Below are positions 1 through 9,748 of a DNA stretch of 64,000 bases, one piece after another. Under the pieces are notes generated by a model that was not told the origin of the DNA, made no database searches, and was given only the letters and a program-made list of their open reading frames with translations. The position numbers and the translations under genes are program-made. This DNA comes from Oryzomicrobium terrae (GTDB taxonomy: Bacteria; Pseudomonadota; Gammaproteobacteria; Burkholderiales; Rhodocyclaceae), in assembly GCF_008274805.1 (NCBI RefSeq), contig NZ_CP022579.1, positions 186,001 to 250,000 on the forward strand. Direction: 5' to 3'. The stretch's first letter is position 1. The number at the start of each line of letters is the position of its first letter.

Positions 1-563
1 ATGTCCAGGTTGTTGGTCGGTTCGTCGAGCAGCAGGATGTCCGGGTTGGCGAACAGGGCCTGGGCCAGCAGCACCCGCAGCTTCCAGCCCGGAGCCACCT
101 CGCGCATCGGGCCGAAGTGCTTGTCGGTGGGGATGCCCACGCCGAGCAGCAGCTCGCCGGCGCGCGACTCGGCGGTGTAGCCGTCGTACTCGGCGAACTT
201 GCCTTCCAGCTCGGCCGCCTTCATGTAGTCGTCTTCGGTGGCTTCCGGGTTGGCGTAGATGGCGTCCTTCTCCTGCATGCACGCCCACATCTCTTCGTGG
301 CCCATCAGCACCACGTCGATCACCCGCTGGTCCTCGTAGGCGAACTGGTCCTGGCGCAGGTAGGCCATGCGCTCGTGCACGTCCTTGCTGACGTTGCCGG
401 CGGAGGGGTCGAGGTCGCCGCAGAGGATCTTCATGAAGGTGGACTTGCCCGCCCCGTTGGCGCCGATCAGGCCATAGCGGTAGCCCTCGCCGAACTTGAC
501 GGAGACGTTTTCGAACAGGGGCTTGGCCCCGAATTGCATGGTGATGTTGTTGGCGACGAGCAC
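1..563 (-). CDS. ABC-F ATPase, YbiT-like (partial)
   Basis: Amino-terminal 187 residues of an ABC-F protein, a soluble tandem ATPase that acts on ribosomes rather than as a transporter. The start is GTG (complement of 561-563), preceded by an AGGA ribosome site, and the protein begins [12 protein letters not shown]. The first Walker A reads GANGAGKST. The window edge cuts the gene just after the first Walker B and D-loop ([11 protein letters not shown]). The opening residues resemble the YbiT subgroup. The second ATPase domain and the linker lie outside the window, so the subgroup is inference. Confidence 0.9.
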   Translation of the reverse strand, partial: MLVANNITMQFGAKPLFENVSVKFGEGYRYGLIGANGAGKSTFMKILCGDLDPSAGNVSKDVHERMAYLRQDQFAYEDQRVIDVVLMGHEEMWACMQEKDAIYANPEATEDDYMKAAELEGKFAEYDGYTAESRAGELLLGVGIPTDKHFGPMREVAPGWKLRVLLAQALFANPDILLLDEPTNNLD

Positions 564-750
564 GGCGAATCCTGTGGCGGGTTGAACCCGCGTAAAAGCA
601 AAACCCTGAATTATACCCGACGGCGATTGCCCCTTTTTTCCACGCACCGCCGGCCCCCTCCCGGGGGGCGCGCGCAGGCCGGCGCCGGGGCGGCAGACCG
701 CCGGCCGCCGCCGTCCGGGCGACGGCACATGAGAACCGGGTCCGGGCACG

Positions 751-756
751 TATAAT
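751..756 (+). promoter_or_regulatory. -10 element of argS promoter
   Basis: A perfect TATAAT lies 27 bases before the argS start codon, which puts the transcript start near 763 with a leader of about 20 nt. No good -35 hexamer is seen at the usual distance. The rest of the 564-782 gap is GC-rich and holds no gene that I can support. Confidence 0.6.
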
Positions 757-782
757 CGCGCTTTTGCAATTTTCGTCCGGCG

Positions 783-2519
<1,737 letters not shown>

Positions 2520-2534
2520 TTCCGGAAATCCCTT

Positions 2535-3221
2535 ATGAGCCGTGACCTGAAGCGTCCCCAAAGCCCCGCCGGCAAACGTTCCCCGGGCAACAAGTCCCGG
2601 GGCGGCACCCTGATCGGCATCATCATCGGCCTGGTGCTCGGCGTTTGCGCCGCCCTGGCGGTGGTGTTGTACATCAACAAGGCGCCGATGCCGTTCGTGG
2701 ACAAGACCCAGCCGCCGCCCAAGGACGCCAAGGAAGCCGCCGGCAACCTGGCCAACACCAAGCCCGGCGCAGCTGGTGCTGCGACAGCGGCCGCGGCGCC
2801 CCAGGCGGCCGTGCCGGTGCCCCTGCCCGGCAAGCCCGGCGATCCGGTGCCGGAAAAACGCTTCCAGTTCTACGACATCCTGCCCGGCAAGGCCGAGCCC
2901 AAGAGCGAGCCCGCCGACAAGCCGGCCGCCAAGGACGGCAAGGAAACCAAGGAGGCCGCCAAGGAGGCCAAGGAGCCGGTCAAGGAAACCGCCCTCTACC
3001 TTCAGGCCGGCTCCTTCCAGAGGCCGGGCGATGCCGACAACCAGAAAGCCAACCTGGCCATGCTCGGCATGGAAGCGACGGTGCAGCAGGTAATGGTCGG
3101 CGACAAGGTGTGGTACCGGGTCCGTCTCGGACCCTATGGCAAGATGGACGAGGTGAACCGTGCCCGTTCCGAACTGGCCAAGGCCGGCATCGAGGCCAGC
3201 CTGGCCAAGAACAAGGACTGA
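2535..3221 (+). CDS. SPOR-domain inner-membrane protein
   Basis: 228-residue bitopic membrane protein. A basic cytoplasmic tail (residues 1-22) precedes one membrane segment (about 24-46). An Ala/Pro/Lys-rich periplasmic linker with KEAAKEAKEP-type repeats follows. The C-terminal SPOR domain (about 150-226, including LQAGSF and WYRVRLGPYG) is the type that binds denuded peptidoglycan at the septum. The layout is FtsN-like, but the protein is short and lacks FtsN-specific segments I can recognise, so a cell-division role is inference. It sits between argS and dsbA with short gaps (15 and 12 bases). Confidence 0.9.
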   Translation: MSRDLKRPQSPAGKRSPGNKSRGGTLIGIIIGLVLGVCAALAVVLYINKAPMPFVDKTQPPPKDAKEAAGNLANTKPGAAGAATAAAAPQAAVPVPLPGKPGDPVPEKRFQFYDILPGKAEPKSEPADKPAAKDGKETKEAAKEAKEPVKETALYLQAGSFQRPGDADNQKANLAMLGMEATVQQVMVGDKVWYRVRLGPYGKMDEVNRARSELAKAGIEASLAKNKD

Positions 3222-3233
3222 TGGAGATTCCCC

Positions 3234-3899
3234 ATGGTGAAGACTGATCGTTCCCGTCGTGATTTCGTCCTGGCTGCCGGTGCGGCGGCCACCCTGGCGG
3301 CGTTTGCGCCCCTCTCGGCCCTGGCTGCCCCGGCGGTGCGCGGGCGCGACTACCAGCCCATCGATCCGCCCCAGCCGACCGAATCCGGCGGCAAGATCGA
3401 GGTGATCGAGTTCTTCTCCTATGGCTGCCCCCACTGCAACGACTTCCACAAGCCCCTCGACGCCTGGGTCGCCAAGCTGCCCGCCGACGTGGCGTTCAAG
3501 CGCGTGCCGGCCGCCTGGAACGGTGCCTGGGCCAACCTGGCCAAGCTCTACTACGCCCTGGAAGTGACCGGCGACGTGGCCCGCCTGGACGGCGCCATCT
3601 TCGCCGCCATCCACGAACAGGGGGTGCGCATGCCGATTCCCGACGTGATGCAGGAATGGGTGGAAAAGCAGGGGGTGGACGGGCGCAAGTTCGCCGACGC
3701 CTACAAGTCCTTCGGCGTTGCCAGCAAGATCAACCGGGCCAACCAGATGGTCCAGTCCTACCGCATCGGCGGTGTGCCCGCCCTGGCCGTCGAAGGCCGT
3801 TACCTGGTCAGCACCGAAGGGGTGAAGAGCCTCGGCGAGGTGCTCACCCGGGCCGACGCGGTAATCGCCCAGGCCCGTAGCGACAAGGCGCGTAAGTAA
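3234..3899 (+). CDS. dsbA: thiol:disulfide interchange protein DsbA
   Basis: Periplasmic oxidase of 221 residues that introduces disulfides into exported proteins and is re-oxidised by DsbB. The thioredoxin-fold active site is CPHC at residues 65-68, with the helical insertion and a cis-proline loop (GGVPAL) following. The export signal reads R-S-R-R-D-F-V-L-A-A-G and ends near A-L-A-A-P. That is a twin-arginine-like start rather than the usual Sec signal. An ATG-proximal purine-rich stretch (ATGGAGATTCCCC) precedes the start. It is third in the argS operon, and the dehydrogenase follows after 2 bases. Confidence 0.95.
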   Translation: MVKTDRSRRDFVLAAGAAATLAAFAPLSALAAPAVRGRDYQPIDPPQPTESGGKIEVIEFFSYGCPHCNDFHKPLDAWVAKLPADVAFKRVPAAWNGAWANLAKLYYALEVTGDVARLDGAIFAAIHEQGVRMPIPDVMQEWVEKQGVDGRKFADAYKSFGVASKINRANQMVQSYRIGGVPALAVEGRYLVSTEGVKSLGEVLTRADAVIAQARSDKARK

Positions 3900-3901
3900 G
3901 C

Positions 3902-4735
3902 GTGGTCTCTGGCCTGCCCGTGCCCGCCGGCGCGCCGACGCAGCCCTCGCCGGGGCTGCCGCGGCGCGTTTTCATTACCGGCGCCAGTTCCGGCCTGGGT
4001 GAAGCCCTGGCGCGCCAGTACCTGGCCTTGGGCTGGCAGGTCGGCCTGGCCGCGCGCCGCGCCGCCCGGCTCGATGCCCTGGCCGCGGAACTGGGGGCTG
4101 GCGTGCTCGCCACCTATCCCCTCGACGTTACCGACAGCGCCGCCCTGGCCGCGGCGGCAGCCGACTTCTGCGCCCGCTTCGGCGCGCCCCACGTGGTGAT
4201 CGCCAACGCCGGCATCTCGGTGGGCACCCTCACCGAGGAAAGCGAGGACCTGTCCGCCTTCCGCCGGGTGATGGAGGTCAACGTCTTCGGCATGGCCGCC
4301 ACCTTCGCGCCCTTCCTGCCGGCCATGAAGGGCTTGCGCGACGGGGTGCCGCGCCGGGTGGTGGGCATTGCCTCGGTGGCTGGCATCCGCGGCCTGCCGG
4401 GGGCCGAGGCCTACTCGGCCTCCAAGGCCGCCGCCATCGCCTACCTGGAATCCCTGCGCCTGGAGCTGGCCCCTTCCGGCATCCGCGCCGTGACCATCTG
4501 TCCCGGCTACGTCGAGACGCCGATGACGGCGGTCAATCCCTACCCGATGCCCTTCCTGCTGCCGGCCGCCGAGGCCGCCCGGCGCATGGCCCGGGTGATC
4601 GAGGCCGGCGCCAGCTACGCGGTGGTGCCCTGGCAGATGGGGGTGGTGGCCAAGCTGCTGCGCCTGCTGCCCAACCCCGTCTACGACCGCCTCTTCGGCC
4701 ACGCGCCGCGCAAGCCTCGGGGCTTGCCGCTGTAG
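3902..4735 (+). CDS. short-chain dehydrogenase/reductase
   Basis: NAD(P)-dependent oxidoreductase of the classical SDR family, 277 residues from a GTG start two bases after the dsbA stop. A variable N-terminal stretch of about 20 residues precedes the Rossmann motif TGASSGLGEAL. NAG and the catalytic Y171-x3-K175 (YSASK) are present, and the serine of the triad lies in the G-I-A-S-V segment. The C-terminal part (K-L-L-R-L-L-P) resembles membrane-associated DltE-like members. The substrate is not predictable. The start could also lie further in, since nothing before R-R-V-F-I-T is conserved. Confidence 0.85.
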   Translation: MVSGLPVPAGAPTQPSPGLPRRVFITGASSGLGEALARQYLALGWQVGLAARRAARLDALAAELGAGVLATYPLDVTDSAALAAAAADFCARFGAPHVVIANAGISVGTLTEESEDLSAFRRVMEVNVFGMAATFAPFLPAMKGLRDGVPRRVVGIASVAGIRGLPGAEAYSASKAAAIAYLESLRLELAPSGIRAVTICPGYVETPMTAVNPYPMPFLLPAAEAARRMARVIEAGASYAVVPWQMGVVAKLLRLLPNPVYDRLFGHAPRKPRGLPL

Positions 4736-4872
4736 CCCGTCGGCATGAGCCCTGGCAATTCTTTTGTCATCGCTCGGCGATTCCCCGCAAAGCCGCATAA
4801 ACCCTATATCCGCAAGGGATTTAGGGGTGTTACAAAACAGTTCTGGCGCCCTGTTGGCGAGCGGTTCATCAT

Positions 4873-4899
4873 GGCGCCTTTCCCCCTAGGAGAGGCGCC
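4873..4899 (+). promoter_or_regulatory. ribosome-site hairpin before CZB receptor
   Basis: Arms GGCGCCT (4873-4879) and AGGCGCC (4893-4899) are perfectly complementary. The 13-nt loop carries CTAGGAG, the likely Shine-Dalgarno sequence, and the GTG start is the next base. The arrangement could modulate initiation. That is inference. Confidence 0.5.
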
Positions 4900-5994
4900 G
4901 TGTTTTTCTCGTCGACCAAGGAGACGCTGGCCCGCGTCGAGAACGAGCGTAGTGCGTTGAGCGCCGACAATGCTCGCCTGGAGGCGCGCATCGCCACCCT
5001 GGAAGCGGAACGGGCCGCCCTGTCCGATGAACTGACCCAACTGCACCAGCGCCAGGCCCTGCTCGATGGCGTGTTCACCAGCCTGGGGCGCTTCGGCGAT
5101 TCGCTGACCGGCCTGCAGGGCTCCTTCCTTGGCCTCACCACCACTCTGCAGGGGGGCAAGGAATCGGCCACCACGGCAGCCGCGGAATCGGAAACCAACC
5201 GGGCCGCTTTCCAGACCATCGCCGCCAACCTGACCGACATGGTGGGACGCATGACCGAGGCCTCTGGCAGCGTCGAAAGCCTGTCCAAGCGGGTCACCGA
5301 CATCGCCGGCTTCGTCAGCCTGATCAAGGAAATCGCCGACCAGACCAACCTGCTGGCCCTCAACGCCGCCATCGAGGCGGCCCGGGCCGGCGAGGCCGGG
5401 CGCGGCTTCGCCATCGTCGCCGACGAGGTGCGCAAGCTGGCCGAGCGCACCACCAAGGCCACGGTTGAAATCTCCGGCCTGGTCGGCACCATCCAGGGCG
5501 ATACCCAGCAGGCGCGCAGCGTCATGTCCCTGGGGGCGGCCGATGCGGCCCGTTATTCCGCCGAGAGCGAAGCCGCCACCCACAGCATGGGGCGGCTGCT
5601 CGACCTGTCCCAGACCATGGAGCGGGCGGTGTCGTCCTCGTCGCTGCTGGCCAACGTGGAATTGGCCAACATCGACGAACTGGCCTTGAAACTGGAGGTG
5701 TACAAGGTCTTCCTCGGCCTCTCCCACCTGCGCCCCGAGGAACTGCCGGACGAAACCCAGTGCCGCCTCGGCCGCTGGTACTACGAAGGCGAGGGCAAGG
5801 CCCACTTCGCCCGGTTGCCCGGCTACACCGAGATGGAAACCCCGCACAAGGCGGTGCACGACCACGCCCGCCGGGCGGTGGAACGCTTCTACGCCGGCGA
5901 TGCGGACGGTGCCCTGGCCGCCCTGGCGGCCATGGAGCAGGCCAACCTGACGGTGATGGCGGGCATGGGGCGCATGCTCGGCGGATTGAACTAA
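4900..5994 (+). CDS. soluble chemoreceptor with CZB zinc-binding domain
   Basis: Methyl-accepting chemotaxis protein of 364 residues without any membrane segment. An N-terminal coiled coil (about 5-55) leads into a short signalling domain with the conserved hairpin tip ([20 protein letters not shown]). The C-terminal CZB domain (about 265-360) shows the expected zinc ligands: His in L-S-H-L, Cys in the C-R-L-G-R-W-Y-Y motif, and the P-H-K-A-V-H pair. It should signal to CheA from the cytoplasm, perhaps in response to zinc availability or oxidants. The start is GTG. Its AGGAG site lies in the loop of a hairpin whose 3' arm ends directly before the start (see findings). Confidence 0.92.
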   Translation: MFFSSTKETLARVENERSALSADNARLEARIATLEAERAALSDELTQLHQRQALLDGVFTSLGRFGDSLTGLQGSFLGLTTTLQGGKESATTAAAESETNRAAFQTIAANLTDMVGRMTEASGSVESLSKRVTDIAGFVSLIKEIADQTNLLALNAAIEAARAGEAGRGFAIVADEVRKLAERTTKATVEISGLVGTIQGDTQQARSVMSLGAADAARYSAESEAATHSMGRLLDLSQTMERAVSSSSLLANVELANIDELALKLEVYKVFLGLSHLRPEELPDETQCRLGRWYYEGEGKAHFARLPGYTEMETPHKAVHDHARRAVERFYAGDADGALAALAAMEQANLTVMAGMGRMLGGLN

Positions 5995-6044
5995 CGCCGC
6001 CGGCGGCGGCCCCATGGGTAGGTTTTCTGCCCGTGGAGGTTGCC

Positions 6045-6833
6045 ATGCCGATCACCGACGAAAAAAGCCTGACCTTCGATCTGGTTGCCGCCATCCGGCC
6101 GGTGGCGGTGGGCGCGCCTTGGCAGTGGCTGCGCGCCGGCTGGGGCGATCTGCGCGCCCATCCCCTGCCCAGCCTGGCCTACGGGGCCGTCTTCGCCCTG
6201 TGCGGCTGGCTGTTCGCCATCACCCTGGACCATGCCGCGGCGCTGTTGAGCGCCCTGGTCACCGGCATGCTATTGGTGGGGCCGTTCCTCGCCCTGGGCC
6301 TCTACGATCTGTCCCGTCGCCGCGAGCGTGGCGAACCGGTGCAACTGCTCGCCTCGGCTCTGGCCTGGCGCCACAATCTCTCCAACATCGGCCTGTTTGC
6401 CGCCGTGCTGGCGATCGTGCTGATGGTCTGGGCGCGGGCGTCGATGGTCATCTTCGCCGTCTTCTACGAAGGCGACATGCCTTCCTTCGCCGGTTTTCTG
6501 CGGGCCTTTTCCGCCCTCGACAACCTGGAGTTCGTCGTCTTCTACCTGGCCGTGGGCGGTTTCTTCGCCACCCTGGTGTTCGCCGTCTCGGTGATCGCCG
6601 TGCCCCTGATGCTCGACCGCAGGATCGACGCCATCAACGCCGCCATCGCCAGTGCCACCGCCCTGGCGCGCAATCCGGCGGCGATGCTGCTGTGGGCGGT
6701 GCTGATCGTTGCCCTCACCGTGCTCGGCTTCGCCACCGGCTTTCTCGGCCTGGTGGTGACCATGCCCCTGGTGGGGCACGCCACCTGGCACGCTTACCGG
6801 GCGTTGATGCCGGAGCCGCCGGCGGGGGCGTGA
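6045..6833 (+). CDS. DUF2189 multi-pass membrane protein
   Basis: 262-residue inner-membrane protein with about six hydrophobic segments (roughly 43-63, 68-88, 120-140, 165-190, 215-240 and the C-terminus). It matches the DUF2189 family, whose function is unknown. ATG at 6045 was chosen because GGAGG lies six bases upstream. The ORF extends further 5' but overlaps the chemoreceptor in another frame. It sits 50 bases after the CZB receptor and may be co-transcribed with it. Confidence 0.85.
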   Translation: MPITDEKSLTFDLVAAIRPVAVGAPWQWLRAGWGDLRAHPLPSLAYGAVFALCGWLFAITLDHAAALLSALVTGMLLVGPFLALGLYDLSRRRERGEPVQLLASALAWRHNLSNIGLFAAVLAIVLMVWARASMVIFAVFYEGDMPSFAGFLRAFSALDNLEFVVFYLAVGGFFATLVFAVSVIAVPLMLDRRIDAINAAIASATALARNPAAMLLWAVLIVALTVLGFATGFLGLVVTMPLVGHATWHAYRALMPEPPAGA

Positions 6834-6875
6834 GCGTGGGTGATTCCGCCAGCGGCGCTAGGCGTCGCGTCCGGC

Positions 6876-7613
6876 TTACCAGGGGATCGGTTGGCCGTCG
6901 CGGAAGAAGCCGCCGGTAGGGCCGTCGTCGGGCAGCAGGGCGGCCCAGACGATCGATGCGGCGCCGTCGGCGGGGCTGCGCGGGGCATCGCCGCCGCCCA
7001 TGTCGGTGCGGCACCAGCCGGGGCAGACCGCGTTCACCTTGACGTTCTGGGAGGTGGCGTCGATCAGTACCTCCAGGGCGGTGGTGCGGGTCAGGGAGTT
7101 CAACGCCGTCTTCGAGACACGGTAGGCCGGCCAGTAAGGGGCCGATTCGGCCAGGGAGCCCATGCCCGAGGAGACATTGACCACCCGGCCGTAGTAGCGC
7201 GCCACCATGCCCGGCAAAAAGGTCTGGATCATGCGCAGCGGGCCGAGCACGTTGACCGCGAAGGTCTGGGTCAGCACCGCCGGGTCGGCCGCATACACGC
7301 CCTGGCTGGCCGGGTCGGCCGGATTCTTCGGATCGAGGAAGACGCCGGCGTTGTTGACCAGGATGTCGGCGCCGCCGTAGGTGCTTTGTACCCAGCTGCC
7401 CAGGGCGGCCACCGAGGCGGCATCGGTCACGTCGGCCGCCTGGCCGACCACGTCTAGGCCTTCGGCGGTCAGGGTGGCGACCGCCGTAGCCAGGGCCGTG
7501 GCATCCCGCGCCACCATCACCACCTTGCAGTCGGCCTGGCCGAGTTGCCGGCAGACCTCCAGGCCCAGGCCCCGGCTAGCGCCGGTCACGACCGCGGTTT
7601 TTTTGGTTAGCAT
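6876..7613 (-). CDS. SDR-family oxidoreductase (carbonyl-reductase-like)
   Basis: 245-residue NAD(P)-dependent SDR. It shows the Rossmann motif TGASRGLGLEV at the N-terminus, NNAG in the middle, a serine in V-S-S-G-M-G, and the catalytic Y-R-V-S-K near residue 160. The overall pattern (insertion before the tyrosine, W-C-R-T-D-M-G-G) resembles the carbonyl reductase CBR1-type group. The AAGGAGAATGCG context at the start fits a good ribosome site. The gene is convergent with the DUF2189 gene and divergent from the BtuF-like gene. The substrate is unknown. Confidence 0.9.
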   Translation of the reverse strand: MLTKKTAVVTGASRGLGLEVCRQLGQADCKVVMVARDATALATAVATLTAEGLDVVGQAADVTDAASVAALGSWVQSTYGGADILVNNAGVFLDPKNPADPASQGVYAADPAVLTQTFAVNVLGPLRMIQTFLPGMVARYYGRVVNVSSGMGSLAESAPYWPAYRVSKTALNSLTRTTALEVLIDATSQNVKVNAVCPGWCRTDMGGGDAPRSPADGAASIVWAALLPDDGPTGGFFRDGQPIPW

Positions 7614-7727
7614 CGCATTCTCCTTTTGTCTCGATCAGTACGCGCCGCGCTGCAGCGTGGCTCGGGCCGGGCCGATGGCGCCCGCTTGGTCGGCAACCGT
7701 AATTTGGCGCGATCGTTTCTTTCTAGC

Positions 7728-8588
7728 ATGGATTTTTTCATTGGCACGGATGACGCTGCGCTGAACGGGGCGATCCCCGCCGATGCCCGGGGCGTCCACC
7801 ATCCCCCGGCCGGTCCCGGGGCGCGCATCGTCTCCCTGGTTCCGTCGATCACCGAACTGCTGATAGACCTGGGCCTGACACCCCTGCTGGTGGGGCGCAC
7901 CGGCTTTTGCATCCATCCCCGCGAGGCGGTGCGGCGCATTCCCAAGGTGGGCGGCACCAAGGGCTTCGACCTGGCCAAGCTGCGCGCCCTGGCACCGACC
8001 CACGTCATCGCCAACATGGACGAGAACCGGGTCGAGGAGATCGAGGCCCTGGCGGACTTCGTCCCCCACGTGGTGATCACCCACCCCAATGCTCCGGGGG
8101 ATAACCGGAGCCTCTACGCCCTGCTCGGCGCCTTGTTCGACCGGCGTCCCCAGGCTGCGGCCCTGACGGCGCAACTGGAGGGAGCCCTGGCCGATCTGGC
8201 CGGTCTGGCCCTGCCCCGGGAACGGGTGCTCTACCTGATCTGGCGCGACCCCTGGCTGACCGTGGCGCGCAATACCTATATCGGCGCCACCCTGGCCGCC
8301 GCCGGCTGGGACACGGTGCCGGCGTGCCAGGGCGGCGCGACCGGCGCCGACCGCTACCCGGCGGTGGATCTGGCGGCAGCGGCGGCCCAGGCCGAGCGCA
8401 TCCTGTTACCGTCCGAACCCTACCACTTCGGCGCCGCGGAGCAGGACGAACTGCAGCAGCGCTTTCCCCAGGTGGCGGTGACCCGGATCGATGGCGAGAT
8501 GGTGTCCTGGTACGGCAGCCGGGCGCCCCGGGGGCTGACCTATCTGGCCCAGCTGCGCCGCGCCCTGGCGCTACCGGCCCGCGCCTGA
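7728..8588 (+). CDS. BtuF-like helical-backbone metal-receptor protein
   Basis: 286-residue protein of the periplasmic-binding-protein class III fold. The hallmark R-I-V-S-L-V-P-S-I-T-E segment is near residue 34 and G-G-T-K-G-F-D is near 83. Related proteins bind cobalamin or iron chelates for ABC import. No signal peptide or lipobox precedes the domain from ATG 7728, and no permease or ATPase gene is adjacent, so this is a cytosolic or solitary member whose ligand is unknown. An upstream in-frame start would add 34 residues but no signal sequence. No cobalamin riboswitch was seen. Confidence 0.8.
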   Translation: MDFFIGTDDAALNGAIPADARGVHHPPAGPGARIVSLVPSITELLIDLGLTPLLVGRTGFCIHPREAVRRIPKVGGTKGFDLAKLRALAPTHVIANMDENRVEEIEALADFVPHVVITHPNAPGDNRSLYALLGALFDRRPQAAALTAQLEGALADLAGLALPRERVLYLIWRDPWLTVARNTYIGATLAAAGWDTVPACQGGATGADRYPAVDLAAAAAQAERILLPSEPYHFGAAEQDELQQRFPQVAVTRIDGEMVSWYGSRAPRGLTYLAQLRRALALPARA

Positions 8589-8630
8589 GCGGTGGGCCCG
8601 GGCTCGTGGGGGGGCGCCCCGCCGGCCTCT

Positions 8631-8644
8631 TTGACCGAGGTCAA
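8631..8644 (+). promoter_or_regulatory. FNR/ANR-type operator of ubiUVT
   Basis: The perfect inverted repeat TTGAC-CGAG-GTCAA agrees with the FNR consensus TTGAT-N4-ATCAA at four of five bases in each half. Its centre (8637.5) is 41.5 bases before the start point predicted from the -10 element at 8667-8672. That is the class II activator position. The downstream genes belong to oxygen-independent ubiquinone synthesis, which FNR controls in E. coli. Confidence 0.8.
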
Positions 8645-8666
8645 GGGGTTGCTAGCGGGGGGCGCC

Positions 8667-8672
8667 TAGACT
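8667..8672 (+). promoter_or_regulatory. -10 element of ubiUVT promoter
   Basis: TAGACT matches the -10 consensus at four of six bases. It would start transcription near 8679, about 25 nt before ubiU. No -35 hexamer is needed at a class II FNR promoter. Confidence 0.5.
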
Positions 8673-8703
8673 GTGCCTTTTCCATTTCCAGCGTCGCGCC
8701 ATC

Positions 8704-9738
8704 ATGGTGAGCAGCTCCACGACGACGAACCTTCCCGCCCCGCGCATCCCCCACCTGGTCTGCCCCGCCGGCAGCCTGCCGGCCCTCAAGGCGGCGGTGG
8801 ACAACGGTGCCGACGCGGTCTACCTCGGTTTCAAGAATTCCACCAACGCCCGCAACTTCGCCGGGCTCAACTTCGACGACAAGGGCCTGCGCGAGGGCCT
8901 GCGCTACGCCCGGGACCGGGGCCGCGAAGTGCTGGTGGCGATCAACACCTATCCCCAGGCCGGGCGCCTGCCTGAATGGCACGGGGCGGTGGATGCCGCC
9001 GCCGACCTGGGCGCCACCGCCGTCATCCTGGCCGACGTGGGCCTGCTCGCCTACGCCGCCGAGCGCCACCCGGACCTGCACCGCCACCTGTCGGTGCAGG
9101 GCTCGGCCACCAGCTACGAGGCGATCAACTTCGCCCAGGACGCCTTCGGCGTGCGCCGCGCCGTGCTGCCCCGGGTGCTGACCCTGGCCCAGGTGGAGAA
9201 CGTGGTGCGCCACACCACGGTGGAAATCGAGGTGTTCGGCTTTGGCAGCCTGTGCGTCATGAACGAGGGGCGCTGCTGGCTTTCTTCCTATGCCACCGGC
9301 GAGTCGCCCAATACCGTCGGTGCCTGTTCCCCGGCCAAGTACGTGCGCTGGGAGCAGGACGGAAAGAGCATGAACGCCCGGCTCAACGGCATCCTCATCG
9401 ACACCTACGGCGAAGGCGAGCCGGCCGGCTACCCGACCCTGTGCAAGGGCCGCTTCGAGGTGGCCGGCGAGACCGGCTACGCCCTGGAAGAGCCCACCAG
9501 CCTGAACGTGGTCGAGCTGCTGCCGCAGATCGCCGCCGCCGGTGTGGCCGCCATCAAGGTCGAGGGGCGCCAGCGCAGCCCGGCTTACGTCGGCCAGGTG
9601 ACCCGGGTGTTGCGCCAGGCCATCGACGCCCTGAAAGCCCCGGGTTTCGCCGTCAAGCCGGCCTGGCAAAGCGAACTGGCCAAGGTGGCCGAAGGCACCC
9701 AGGTCACCCTGGGCGCCTACGACCGGCCCTGGCGCTGA
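8704..9738 (+). CDS. ubiU: O2-independent ubiquinone biosynthesis protein UbiU (U32 family)
   Basis: 344-residue member of peptidase family U32. With UbiV it forms the 4Fe-4S hydroxylase complex that makes ubiquinone without oxygen, using prephenate as hydroxyl donor. The four cluster cysteines are C184, C191, C208 and C247. Their spacings of 7, 17 and 39 are the same as I recall for E. coli UbiU (169, 176, 193, 232). The start at 8704 gives a slightly longer N-terminus than the E. coli protein. ubiV follows after 10 bases and ubiT after another 14. Confidence 0.95.
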   Translation: MVSSSTTTNLPAPRIPHLVCPAGSLPALKAAVDNGADAVYLGFKNSTNARNFAGLNFDDKGLREGLRYARDRGREVLVAINTYPQAGRLPEWHGAVDAAADLGATAVILADVGLLAYAAERHPDLHRHLSVQGSATSYEAINFAQDAFGVRRAVLPRVLTLAQVENVVRHTTVEIEVFGFGSLCVMNEGRCWLSSYATGESPNTVGACSPAKYVRWEQDGKSMNARLNGILIDTYGEGEPAGYPTLCKGRFEVAGETGYALEEPTSLNVVELLPQIAAAGVAAIKVEGRQRSPAYVGQVTRVLRQAIDALKAPGFAVKPAWQSELAKVAEGTQVTLGAYDRPWR

Positions 9739-9748
9739 GGAGCCGTCC

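Noticed and set aside
4745-4960. 71-codon plus-strand frame before the CZB chemoreceptor
   Set aside because: It runs into the receptor gene in another frame and lacks a ribosome site. The receptor start at 4900 is well supported.
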